From positions 682,001 through 746,000 of the forward strand of contig NZ_CP058988.1 in assembly GCF_019278565.1 (NCBI RefSeq): a stretch of DNA of 64,000 nucleotides, in the 5' to 3' direction. Below are positions 33,996 through 41,207 of this stretch, one piece after another. The stretch's first letter is position 1. Each line of letters starts with the position of its first letter. The stretch comes from Cellulophaga sp. HaHa_2_95. Lineage in GTDB: Bacteria; Bacteroidota; Bacteroidia; Flavobacteriales; Flavobacteriaceae. Position numbers and translations under genes: made by a program. The notes beneath the pieces are model-generated. The model was not told the DNA's origin. It ran no database searches and saw only the letters and a list, made by a program, of their open reading frames with translations.

Positions 33996-34717
33996 GAGTA
34001 TTAGCCATAGGAGATATCCATTCAGGATTAAAAGCATTAGAGCAAGTTTTAGCAAAAGCAGAAGTAACCACGGAAGATCAATTGATTTTTTTGGGGGACT
34101 ATGTGGATGGTTGGAGCCAAGCTACAGAAACCATAAGTTACTTGATAGGCTTAAAGAAAACACATAATTGTATTTTTATCCGGGGCAACCATGATGAATT
34201 GTGTAAATCTTGGTTAACAGAAGGAAAGGATAATCCTACGTGGTACCAACATGGTGGTGAGGCTACCGCAAATTCTTATGCAAAATTAGACAAGCGGTCT
34301 AAAGAATTGCATATTGATTTTTTTAATACATTGGAAGATTATCATTTGGATGAAGATAAACGTTTGTTTCTTCACGCAGGATTCACTAACTTAAAGGGAG
34401 TGGATTTTGAATATTTTTCAAAAACTTTTTACTGGGATAGAACATTGTGGGAATTGGTACTTTCGTTAAATCCCAATTTAACGCCAGATCATGAGTATTA
34501 TCCCCAAAGGTTATCTCACTATTCAGAAATTTTCATTGGGCATACACCGGTAACTAGAATTGGTAAAACTACGCCACAGAACGCAGCGAATGTCTGGAAT
34601 GTAGATACGGGAGCGGCATTTAAAGGACCTCTTTCTGTTATTGATATTGAAACAAAACAAGTATGGCAAAGTGATCCTGTTTATACATTTTACCCCGATG
34701 AAAAAGGGAGAAATTGA
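33992..34717 (+). CDS. PPP-type metallophosphatase
   Basis: 241 residues from the ATG at 33992, which overlaps the previous stop as ATGA; a start further upstream would read through the coding part of the zinc-ribbon gene. The metal motifs GDIHSG, GDYVDG and GNHDE are in order, and two later His residues complete the family pattern (LHAGFTN, IGHTPV). PPP enzymes of this size remove phosphate from Ser/Thr or cleave dinucleoside tetraphosphates; which one is not clear. It follows the SPFH/zinc-ribbon pair, perhaps in the same transcript. Confidence 0.88.
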   Translation: MRVLAIGDIHSGLKALEQVLAKAEVTTEDQLIFLGDYVDGWSQATETISYLIGLKKTHNCIFIRGNHDELCKSWLTEGKDNPTWYQHGGEATANSYAKLDKRSKELHIDFFNTLEDYHLDEDKRLFLHAGFTNLKGVDFEYFSKTFYWDRTLWELVLSLNPNLTPDHEYYPQRLSHYSEIFIGHTPVTRIGKTTPQNAANVWNVDTGAAFKGPLSVIDIETKQVWQSDPVYTFYPDEKGRN

Positions 34718-34785
34718 TTGCTTAAAATATAAAAAGATTATAACCTAATTATAAGTATTATTACGAACTTTGAAAAAAACAGAAT

Positions 34786-35781
34786 ATGTCAGCACAAAAT
34801 ATTAGAATAGAAGTAATGCGGGCAATTGAGGAGAAAGTAAATGGTTTTATTGATCAGTACTTAATCCCAATTCAAGACATTTGGCAACCAACAGATTTTT
34901 TGCCAGATCCGCAAAGCGATGGATTTCTTGATGCTGTGAAGCAAATACAAGAAGAGTCTAAAGAGCTAGGATACGACTTTTGGGTTACCATGGTTGCAGA
35001 TACCGTTACAGAAGAAGCATTACCAACCTATGAATCTTGGTTGATGGATGTTGAAGGTGTGGATCAGCATGGTGAAAACAAAAATGGCTGGTCTAAATGG
35101 GTGCGCCACTGGACTGCGGAAGAAAACCGCCATGGAGATGTTTTAAACAAATATTTATACCTATCTGGGAGAGTTAATATGCGTGAAGTAGAGATTACTA
35201 CACAGCATTTAATTGCGGATGGTTTTGATATAGGTACCGATAGAGATCCTTATAAAAACTTTATATATACTTCCTTTCAAGAGTTAGCTACCAATATTTC
35301 GCATAAGCGTGTGGGGCAGATGGCTAAGAAGAAGGGTAATGTTTTATTAGGTAAAATGTGTACGATCATTGCGGGAGATGAGATGCGTCATCACTTGGCT
35401 TATAGAGAATTCGTGAAATCTATATTTGAGCACGACCCAAATCAAATGATGTTGGCTTTTGCCGATATGATGAAAAAGAAAATTGTGATGCCTGCGCACT
35501 TTTTACGCGAGTCTGGTGGTACAATTGGTTCTGCATTTGAGAATTTTTCTAATTGTGCACAACGTTTAGGAGTGTATACGGCATTAGATTACATTGATAT
35601 TCTTAAGAAATTAAATGCTTACTGGGAGCTGGGTAATATCCGTGCTTTAAATGATGATGGTGAGCGTGCTAGAGATTATTTAATGAAATTACCGGATAGA
35701 CTGGAGCGTATAGCAACGAGAATGAAATTTCCCGAAGATCAGTACCACTTTAAGTGGGTTGATGCTAACGGAAGGTTATAA
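34786..35781 (+). CDS. Soluble acyl-ACP desaturase
   Basis: 331 residues, a ferritin-like di-iron fold with the two ligand motifs EENRHGD (Glu113, His116) and DEMRHH (Glu199, His202), plus Glu76/77 and Glu166 in the other two helices. It matches the plant-type soluble stearoyl-ACP desaturase family found in several Bacteroidota and actinobacteria. It inserts a double bond into acyl-ACP and so alters membrane fluidity, which fits the position beside membrane-stress genes. No membrane segment is present. A terminator follows at 35786. Confidence 0.9.
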   Translation: MSAQNIRIEVMRAIEEKVNGFIDQYLIPIQDIWQPTDFLPDPQSDGFLDAVKQIQEESKELGYDFWVTMVADTVTEEALPTYESWLMDVEGVDQHGENKNGWSKWVRHWTAEENRHGDVLNKYLYLSGRVNMREVEITTQHLIADGFDIGTDRDPYKNFIYTSFQELATNISHKRVGQMAKKKGNVLLGKMCTIIAGDEMRHHLAYREFVKSIFEHDPNQMMLAFADMMKKKIVMPAHFLRESGGTIGSAFENFSNCAQRLGVYTALDYIDILKKLNAYWELGNIRALNDDGERARDYLMKLPDRLERIATRMKFPEDQYHFKWVDANGRL

Positions 35782-35785
35782 AAGC

Positions 35786-35817
35786 AATAAAGGCGATATT
35801 TTAATATCGCCTTTATT
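35786..35817. terminator. Terminator after the desaturase gene
   Basis: AATAAAGGCGATATT - 2 nt - AATATCGCCTTTATT is a perfect 15-bp stem just after the stop, followed by ATT-rich sequence; the opposite gene ends at 35840, so it probably serves both convergent transcripts. Confidence 0.85.
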
Positions 35818-35839
35818 ATTTAAAGTAGTTTGTATAGAA

Positions 35840-36433
35840 TTACAACTTACCATGCTTATGTTCGTCTTGCCATTTGGTTAATTCAGTCCATTTACCTTCA
35901 TAACACATTTTTGCCTGCATGGGCCATGAGGCAGGATCATGAATCTTGTACCTATTACCTCCGCCATCAAGAACTTTCTGACAATCAGCAACAGATGCAT
36001 CAGAAAGAGCTTTCCATGTTTTTATGCCACTTTCTTTAAACATAGATTCAATTTTTGGCCCAATTCCTTCTACTAATTTTAAGTCGTCTTGTTTAATCGT
36101 TTTGCCAAATGCTGCTTTCGCTGCCGCGGCATCAAACGCAATTGCAGGTGCCACAGGAGTTACTGGGGTTATGGGGGCAACGGCGGCAGGTGGTTCAGGT
36201 GCTGCAAAGTTGGAAACAGGAGCAGGGGTTACCGGTTTTGCATTTAATTTCTGCTGACAGGCATATAAATCTGCTTTTAGGCGTGCATTTTTTTCTTCAC
36301 ACATGTTCAAATCTGCAGAATTATCAATGGTAGTATTCCCAGATTTTCCTAGAAGATAACCTAAGATTGCACAAATAATTCCGACTAAAGCTGGGATAAT
36401 CCAACACCAAATATTTAAGTTTTCAAAATTCAT
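35840..36433 (-). CDS. Membrane-anchored helix-hairpin-helix protein
   Basis: 197 residues. A membrane segment (about 10-28) is followed by a short coiled-coil-like part (40-66), a linker rich in Pro, Ala, Thr and Val (67-105), and a compact C-terminal domain with a helix-hairpin-helix motif LVEGIGPKIESMFKESGI (120-137). The motif binds DNA in other proteins, but here it lies behind an N-terminal membrane anchor; it may be inside or outside the cell depending on topology. The OmpA-like gene precedes it by 31 bases and is likely cotranscribed. Confidence 0.75.
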   Translation of the reverse strand: MNFENLNIWCWIIPALVGIICAILGYLLGKSGNTTIDNSADLNMCEEKNARLKADLYACQQKLNAKPVTPAPVSNFAAPEPPAAVAPITPVTPVAPAIAFDAAAAKAAFGKTIKQDDLKLVEGIGPKIESMFKESGIKTWKALSDASVADCQKVLDGGGNRYKIHDPASWPMQAKMCYEGKWTELTKWQDEHKHGKL

Positions 36434-36464
36434 TTTAATATGTATTTATTGTTTAGGTGATTAT

Positions 36465-37370
36465 TTAGTTTAAGGTGATGACTGTTCTTCTGTTTTGACT
36501 GCGACCTTCTTCAGTATCATTGGTAGCAATTGGAGTGTCTGGCCCTTTTGAGGTAGCTATGATTTTTGAAGCTTCAATACCATTGTCGCTGAGATATTGC
36601 TTTGCGAAGTCTGCGCGCTCTTGTCCTAAGCCAATATTGGTAATTCTATTTCCTTGGCTGTCGGTATGACCAACAACACTGCAATTGGCTCCTGCTACCT
36701 TATCGAGATATTTAGAAATGTTCGCAATTTTTTGGCGTTCATCAGCGCTAAGATTTATAGAGGCTTCACCAGTATTAAAGTAAAGTACTAACGGGTCTGC
36801 TTTAATCTTGTCATAAAGTGCTTTCATTTCGTCTTCTAGGTCTTCGTGCTCATTTGAGAAAGCGTAGCTTACAGGGCCTAGAAATACGTTTTCAGAAGAG
36901 CTTATCATGTCTTCTTTCAGTGCTCCTAAAATATTTAAGGAAGATGAGGGTATCCCTTGTGCAACCAAATGATTTTTAATAGCATTTGCTCTAGCGATAC
37001 CTAGATTTGGAAAAGCAGATTTATTGGCTTCATCGCTAGTATAAAAGCCTGTAATGTCAAATACTTTACGTCCATTTTCTCCTAAATGAGATTTAATTCC
37101 GCCAATACCTTCCGTTACTTTTGCTGATAAAGGCATTAAAATGGAAGAGGAAGATCTGTTGAAATTAAAATTATCGTTGGTGTCATAAGAAAAAGACCCA
37201 TCTGAAAATTTGAAAGGATATGCCGTTGTTTCTGGCAGGCTTTCTTCTACAACTTTGGTTTCTGTGATTTCTGTGGTTTCTTCACAACAACTACAACAGG
37301 TCATGAAGAAATAAGTACCTAGGAGAATGGTAATGATTATTCCTAAAAGGTAAAGGGTTTTTTTTGTCAT
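36465..37370 (-). CDS. OmpA-like protein, probably membrane-anchored
   Basis: 301 residues. An N-terminal membrane segment (about 5-24) runs into a cysteine cluster (TCCSCCEE). The C-terminal ~115 residues are an OmpA peptidoglycan-binding domain: GHTDSQGNRITNIGLGQERADFAKQYLSDNGI and the closing GRSQNRRTVITLN. The first half (about 70-165) shows a weak copy of the same pattern (IARANAIKNHLVAQGIPSSSLNI), suggesting a degenerate tandem domain. The protein probably links the membrane to the cell wall. Confidence 0.85.
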   Translation of the reverse strand: MTKKTLYLLGIIITILLGTYFFMTCCSCCEETTEITETKVVEESLPETTAYPFKFSDGSFSYDTNDNFNFNRSSSSILMPLSAKVTEGIGGIKSHLGENGRKVFDITGFYTSDEANKSAFPNLGIARANAIKNHLVAQGIPSSSLNILGALKEDMISSSENVFLGPVSYAFSNEHEDLEDEMKALYDKIKADPLVLYFNTGEASINLSADERQKIANISKYLDKVAGANCSVVGHTDSQGNRITNIGLGQERADFAKQYLSDNGIEASKIIATSKGPDTPIATNDTEEGRSQNRRTVITLN

Positions 37371-37600
37371 TGTTAATGGTTATTTAGGGTTAACTACACC
37401 AAAGTATTAAAAAAAACCTTAAAATGTTAAATTTTTCTATATTAAATATTCATTATCAAACAGATAACTAATTGTGAATGTTAAATTATGTTGTGGAATT
37501 GGAAAGTTAATAATCATCAAACTATACAGTTTTTCCTACCATCTATACGAAAATAGGCATGTTTTTAAACTTAATTTTAGATATTAGAACTGTAAAAAAT

Positions 37601-37647
37601 AAACCCTTATTTCTCCCGACAAAGTTCCGGCATTGAAATAAGGGTTT
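37601..37647 (-). terminator. Second hairpin after the ALDH7 gene
   Basis: AAACCCTTATTTC pairs with GAAATAAGGGTTT over a 21-nt loop that holds a small CCG/CGG helix. On the minus strand it is followed by TTTATTTTTT, fitting a terminator. It probably backs up the closer hairpin at 37658. Confidence 0.7.
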
Positions 37648-37657
37648 TTATAAAAAG

Positions 37658-37686
37658 AAGCAGTTTTCGTAAAAATAAAACTGCTT
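37658..37686 (-). terminator. First terminator after the ALDH7 gene
   Basis: AAGCAGTTTT - 9 nt - AAAACTGCTT is a perfect 10-bp stem 71 bases after the stop, followed by TTTAT on the minus strand. Confidence 0.72.
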
Positions 37687-37756
37687 TAAACTTTTTTGAT
37701 TAGTTAGTTGTAAGCCACGTAATACGTAAAAAGGTAGTATCTGGCTTTTTTATAAC

Positions 37757-39310
37757 TTAAAGATCAAATTTGATTCCCTGAGCAAGAGGGAGCTCTGTAG
37801 TGTAATTTATGGTATTGGTTTGTCTACGCATATAAACTTTCCAAGCATCTGATCCAGACTCACGTCCTCCGCCAGTTTCTTTTTCTCCACCAAAAGCACC
37901 GCCAATTTCGGCGCCAGAAGTACCAATGTTTACGTTAGCTATACCGCAATCTGATCCTTGTACAGACAAGAAAGCTTCTGCTTCACGTAAATTGTTGGTC
38001 ATTACGGCAGACGATAAGCCTTGAGCAACTCCGTTTTGAAGTTTTAAAGCATCATGAATATCGCCAGAATATTTTAGTAAATATAGGATAGGAGCAAAAG
38101 TTTCATGCTGAACAATTTCAAAATTATTTTTGGCTTCTGCAATGGCTGGTTTTACATAGCATCCAGATTCATAACCTTCACCAGAAAGTACGCCACCTTC
38201 AACCACTATAGTACCACCCTCTGCTTTTACTTTCGCTAATGCAGCTTCGTACATTTTCACAGCATCAGTATCTATGATAGGCCCAACATGATTGTTTTCG
38301 TCCAATGGATTACCAATACGTAGTTGGCCGTATGCTTTTATTACGGCATCTTTAACGGTATCATAAACAGATTCGTGGATAATTAAACGTCTTGTAGAGG
38401 TGCACCGTTGTCCTGCGGTACCAACGGCACCAAAGACAGCACCTATAACCGTCATTTTAATATCTGCGTCTGGTGTCACAATGATGGCATTGTTACCACC
38501 TAATTCTAACAAAGATTTTCCTAAACGGCCAGCAACTGTTTGTGCAACAATTTTACCCATTCTTGTAGATCCTGTAGCAGAAATTAGCGGTATTCTAACA
38601 TCGGTGGTCATAAATTCTCCAACCTTATGGTCACCATTTATTAGGCAAGAAATACCTTCAGGTAAGTTGTTTGCTTGAAGAACTTCGGCCGCGATATTTT
38701 GGCAAGCTACACCACATAAGGGTGTTTTTTCTGATGGTTTCCAAACACAAACATCACCACAAATCCATGCTAAAGCAGTATTCCATGCCCAAACAGCAAC
38801 AGGAAAATTAAAAGCTGAGATAATACCAACCACTCCTAAAGGGTGATACTGCTCATACATTCTGTGTCCTGGACGTTCTGAGTGCATGGTAAGTCCGTGA
38901 AGTTGTCTTGACAATCCAACAGCAAAATCACAGATATCTATCATTTCTTGAACCTCACCTAGCCCTTCTTGGTATGATTTTCCCATTTCATAAGAAACCA
39001 ATTTTCCTAAGGCTTCTTTTTTCTCTCTCAATTTATCACCAAATTGTCTTACAATTTCTCCTCTTTGTGGAGCTGGCATTGTTCTCCAAGTTGCAAATGC
39101 TTTAGTCGTAGCATCCATCACCTTATCGTAATCTGCTTTTGTGGTTGTGGTTACTTTAGCAATTAATACACCATCAACAGGGGAGTAAGAAGAAATCTCT
39201 TCGCCTGAGCTAAAAAATTCTGATCCCGTAGAGGTTCCTAAATTACTATCTGAAATACCTAAGGTCTTCAAGGCAGTATCAATTCCAAAGTTTTCTGCTA
39301 TTTTTGACAT
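37757..39310 (-). CDS. amaB: Aldehyde dehydrogenase, ALDH7 (L-aminoadipate-semialdehyde dehydrogenase) type
   Basis: 517 residues. The NAD-binding and catalytic signatures are LLELGGNNAIIV (catalytic Glu) and GQRCTSTRRLIIH (catalytic Cys). The TSTRRL context and the C-terminal GIANVNIGTSGAEIGGAFGGEKETGGGRESGSDAWKVYMRR belong to antiquitin-like enzymes, which oxidise aminoadipate semialdehyde in lysine breakdown. Substrate assignment beyond the family is inferred. It has a -7 element of its own at 39348-39355 and lies 67 bases downstream of DUF1304, so it may also receive read-through from the nbaC transcript. Confidence 0.9.
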   Translation of the reverse strand: MSKIAENFGIDTALKTLGISDSNLGTSTGSEFFSSGEEISSYSPVDGVLIAKVTTTTKADYDKVMDATTKAFATWRTMPAPQRGEIVRQFGDKLREKKEALGKLVSYEMGKSYQEGLGEVQEMIDICDFAVGLSRQLHGLTMHSERPGHRMYEQYHPLGVVGIISAFNFPVAVWAWNTALAWICGDVCVWKPSEKTPLCGVACQNIAAEVLQANNLPEGISCLINGDHKVGEFMTTDVRIPLISATGSTRMGKIVAQTVAGRLGKSLLELGGNNAIIVTPDADIKMTVIGAVFGAVGTAGQRCTSTRRLIIHESVYDTVKDAVIKAYGQLRIGNPLDENNHVGPIIDTDAVKMYEAALAKVKAEGGTIVVEGGVLSGEGYESGCYVKPAIAEAKNNFEIVQHETFAPILYLLKYSGDIHDALKLQNGVAQGLSSAVMTNNLREAEAFLSVQGSDCGIANVNIGTSGAEIGGAFGGEKETGGGRESGSDAWKVYMRRQTNTINYTTELPLAQGIKFDL

Positions 39311-39339
39311 TTTATAACTTTTTATACGTTTTTTGTTAC

Positions 39340-39360
39340 ATTTGTTTCAAAGTTACAAAT
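39340..39360 (-). promoter_or_regulatory. -7 element and inverted repeat upstream of the ALDH7 gene
   Basis: On the minus strand TAACTTTG (plus 39348-39355) matches TAnnTTTG and ends 37 bases before the ALDH7 start. It is enclosed by the repeat ATTTGT (39340-39345) / ACAAAT (39355-39360) with a 9-nt centre, a layout that also appears at the nbaC start (40283-40323). Confidence 0.5.
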
Positions 39361-39377
39361 ATTATCTTACAAAAATG

Positions 39378-39740
39378 TTATTGGAGAAACACTAAAATTA
39401 TACCAATAAGGGCAGGGATAGTTTGTACAAACATAATTTTCTTATCTACTGTTGCGGTGCCATATATTCCAGCGATAGCCACGCAACTTAAGAAAAATAG
39501 GGCAATATTATTTTGCCATTCTAGGGTATCTATAAAGAAAGTCCATAGAAGTCCAGCCGCTAAAAAGCCATTGTATAAGCCTTGATTGGCAGCCATGGCT
39601 TTAGTGGGTTCAAATAAGTCTTTTGGAAAACTACTAAAGACTTTTCTTCCTTTGGTAGTCCAAGCAAACATTTCAAACCATAAAATATAAATGTGTATGA
39701 AGGCAATGAATCCAATACAAATTTTGAGTGCGATATTCAT
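39378..39740 (-). CDS. DUF1304 membrane protein
   Basis: 120 residues with four predicted membrane segments, beginning MNIALKICIGFIAFIHIYILWFEMFAW and containing the family-typical NQGLYNGFLAAGLLW. No catalytic motif is visible and no function is established. The ATG lies 3 bases after the nbaC stop, so the two are coupled. A role in transport or as an accessory protein is only suggested by that coupling. Confidence 0.85.
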   Translation of the reverse strand: MNIALKICIGFIAFIHIYILWFEMFAWTTKGRKVFSSFPKDLFEPTKAMAANQGLYNGFLAAGLLWTFFIDTLEWQNNIALFFLSCVAIAGIYGTATVDKKIMFVQTIPALIGIILVFLQ

Positions 39741-39743
39741 AGT

Positions 39744-40283
39744 TTATTCTTTTGCTATAAAGCGTTCATCCACAGGCATTACCGTACCACAGTTATCACA
39801 AGTTCGTAATGCTTCAGAACTATAAAAGTGTTTAAAATGTGCTAAAAAATCTTTTTCAATATCATTAAGTGTAAAGTAGGTTTCATATAATTTGTGATTG
39901 CAATTATCACAAAACCAGAGTAAACCATCGTCTACATTCATGTGGTTTCTTTTTCGTTCAATCACAAGGCCAATAGAATTGTCTTGTCTTGCAGGGGAGT
40001 GCGGAACTTTGGCTGGGTGCAAATACATGTCTCCAGGACCTAAAGCCATGGTTTTCTTCACACCATCTTCCTGTATGTGTACTTCAATATTACCTTCTAA
40101 TTGGTAAAATAATTCTTCCGTTTCATTGTAATGGTAATCTTTACGTGCATTAGGTCCTGCAACGATCATAACAATATAATCGCCAGCATCTTTATATAAA
40201 TTTTTATTACCAACGGGTGGTTTTAGAGAAGCTCTGTTTTCTGAAACCCACTTATTCAAATTAAAGGGAGGGGCAATTGCCAT
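39744..40283 (-). CDS. nbaC: 3-Hydroxyanthranilate 3,4-dioxygenase
   Basis: 179 residues, a cupin. The iron ligands His51, Glu57 and His95 and the C-terminal rubredoxin-like zinc site Cys125, Cys128, Cys162 and Cys165 are all at the positions known for the bacterial enzyme of Cupriavidus (Ralstonia). It opens the ring of 3-hydroxyanthranilate in tryptophan (kynurenine) breakdown or toward quinolinate and NAD. Other kynurenine genes are not in the window. The start codon is immediately preceded by a 16-bp perfect inverted repeat that may control it. Confidence 0.95.
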   Translation of the reverse strand: MAIAPPFNLNKWVSENRASLKPPVGNKNLYKDAGDYIVMIVAGPNARKDYHYNETEELFYQLEGNIEVHIQEDGVKKTMALGPGDMYLHPAKVPHSPARQDNSIGLVIERKRNHMNVDDGLLWFCDNCNHKLYETYFTLNDIEKDFLAHFKHFYSSEALRTCDNCGTVMPVDERFIAKE

Positions 40284-40323
40284 AGTATTAGTTTTTTTAC
40301 GAAAGTTAAAAAAACTAATACTA
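40283..40323 (-). promoter_or_regulatory. 16-bp perfect inverted repeat touching the nbaC start codon
   Basis: On the plus strand TAGTATTAGTTTTTTT (40283-40298) pairs with AAAAAAACTAATACTA (40308-40323) across a 9-nt centre. The nbaC ATG begins at plus 40283, so one arm ends exactly in its first base. On the coding strand the centre reads AACTTTCGT, giving TAACTTTC, one base off a -7 element. It can be an RNA hairpin over the ribosome-binding site, or an operator wrapped around the -7 box. Confidence 0.7.
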
Positions 40324-40417
40324 AAACGGTAGTAAATTAACTGATATTGCTAAATATAATGGGTGTTACCAATGATCAGCGATTAAGCTTAATCTTTTTA
40401 GAGGTGCAATAAACTGT

Positions 40418-40894
40418 TTACTTATAATAAAGTTGTGTAAAATAATAGGTGCCGTCAGTGGCCGTTTTAACACTTACAGCAGAGTGAGTAAAATCACCTT
40501 CAATAGCTTTTCTATGTACATTACTGTTCATCCATGCATTAAATGTGCTAAGGGCGTCGGTATAACTTTTGGCTACGTTTTCGGAGATTAAAGTGGCGTT
40601 CACTTCAGAGGAAAAATTGGAAGCTCTAGAGCTAAAATTGTCATGACTGGTACTGCCATTTGAAATCATGTAATCTGTATGTAAATTGGCATATTTGTAA
40701 GCAATACTGCTATATTCCAAATTTTTCAGATCGTTCTTAACTCTGTAGTTGTTTACTAGAGTCATTAATTCATTTTCTACGGTAATCACATTCTTAGATT
40801 CTATTATAACTGTATTGCTTAAAGACTCTGTACTACAAGAGTAAATAACGAATACAAATAAAACTAAGATTGCCGGTTGCATTCTCATTTTCAT
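40418..40894 (-). CDS. CAP-domain (SCP/PR1-like) lipoprotein
   Basis: 158 residues. The lipobox VIYSC places the acylated Cys at 20. The rest is one CAP domain: LVNNYRVKNDLKNLEYSSIAYKYANLHTDYMI, then SHDNF, NVAKSY and NVHRKAIEGDFTHSAVSV, with the His and Glu residues of the CAP cavity visible. Bacterial CAP proteins are exported; activities are poorly known. It is divergent from the alpha-2-macroglobulin gene, with a regulatory gap of 313 bases between. Confidence 0.88.
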   Translation of the reverse strand: MKMRMQPAILVLFVFVIYSCSTESLSNTVIIESKNVITVENELMTLVNNYRVKNDLKNLEYSSIAYKYANLHTDYMISNGSTSHDNFSSRASNFSSEVNATLISENVAKSYTDALSTFNAWMNSNVHRKAIEGDFTHSAVSVKTATDGTYYFTQLYYK

Positions 40895-41207
40895 ATAAGT
40901 TCTATTTGTAAGTAGTAAGAGGTAGAAATGGGGGGTTTCTAGTGTTCTTTTGGTTCTCGTAAACCGTTCTTCTAAGATTGTGAAAATAAATAGAACAAGC
41001 TGTATAGTGTGTTGTTTTTTCGATGAAATACATGATTTTTAATAAATATGACACTATTTGTCATAAATAGTTGGCATTAATATAATAGAACTCTGATTCT
41101 TATGTTTAAGGAATAGTCGGTGCGGTAAATTTTCTAATATTTCACTGTTTTCAGTGATTTAGATCTTTATAAACCCTTTATATTTACAAGTAGTAAAAAA
41201 CCAACCT
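40895..41207. promoter_or_regulatory. 313-bp divergent control region with two inverted repeats
   Basis: Between the CAP lipoprotein and the alpha-2-macroglobulin gene. TATGACA (41047-41053) / TGTCATA (41059-41065) is a perfect 7-bp repeat with a 5-nt centre lying almost midway between both starts, and TCACTG (41142-41147) / CAGTGA (41152-41157) is a second one with a TTTT centre. TATATTTA at 41179-41186 is one base off a -7 box for the plus strand gene. No ORF or RNA gene is apparent. Confidence 0.5.

Larger units (their letters stand above)
37371..37756. other. 386-bp intergenic region with two terminators
   Basis: Between the OmpA-like gene start and the ALDH7 gene end. The left 230 bases, which should hold the promoter of the OmpA-like gene, are AT-rich with no clear -33/-7 match and no ORF. 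The right part holds two tandem hairpins downstream of the ALDH7 gene, at 37601-37647 and 37658-37686, reported separately. I see no RNA gene. Confidence 0.6.

Noticed and set aside
41047..41065. Naming the palindrome an FNR, CRP or Fur box
   Set aside because: It does not match any of these consensus sequences closely enough.
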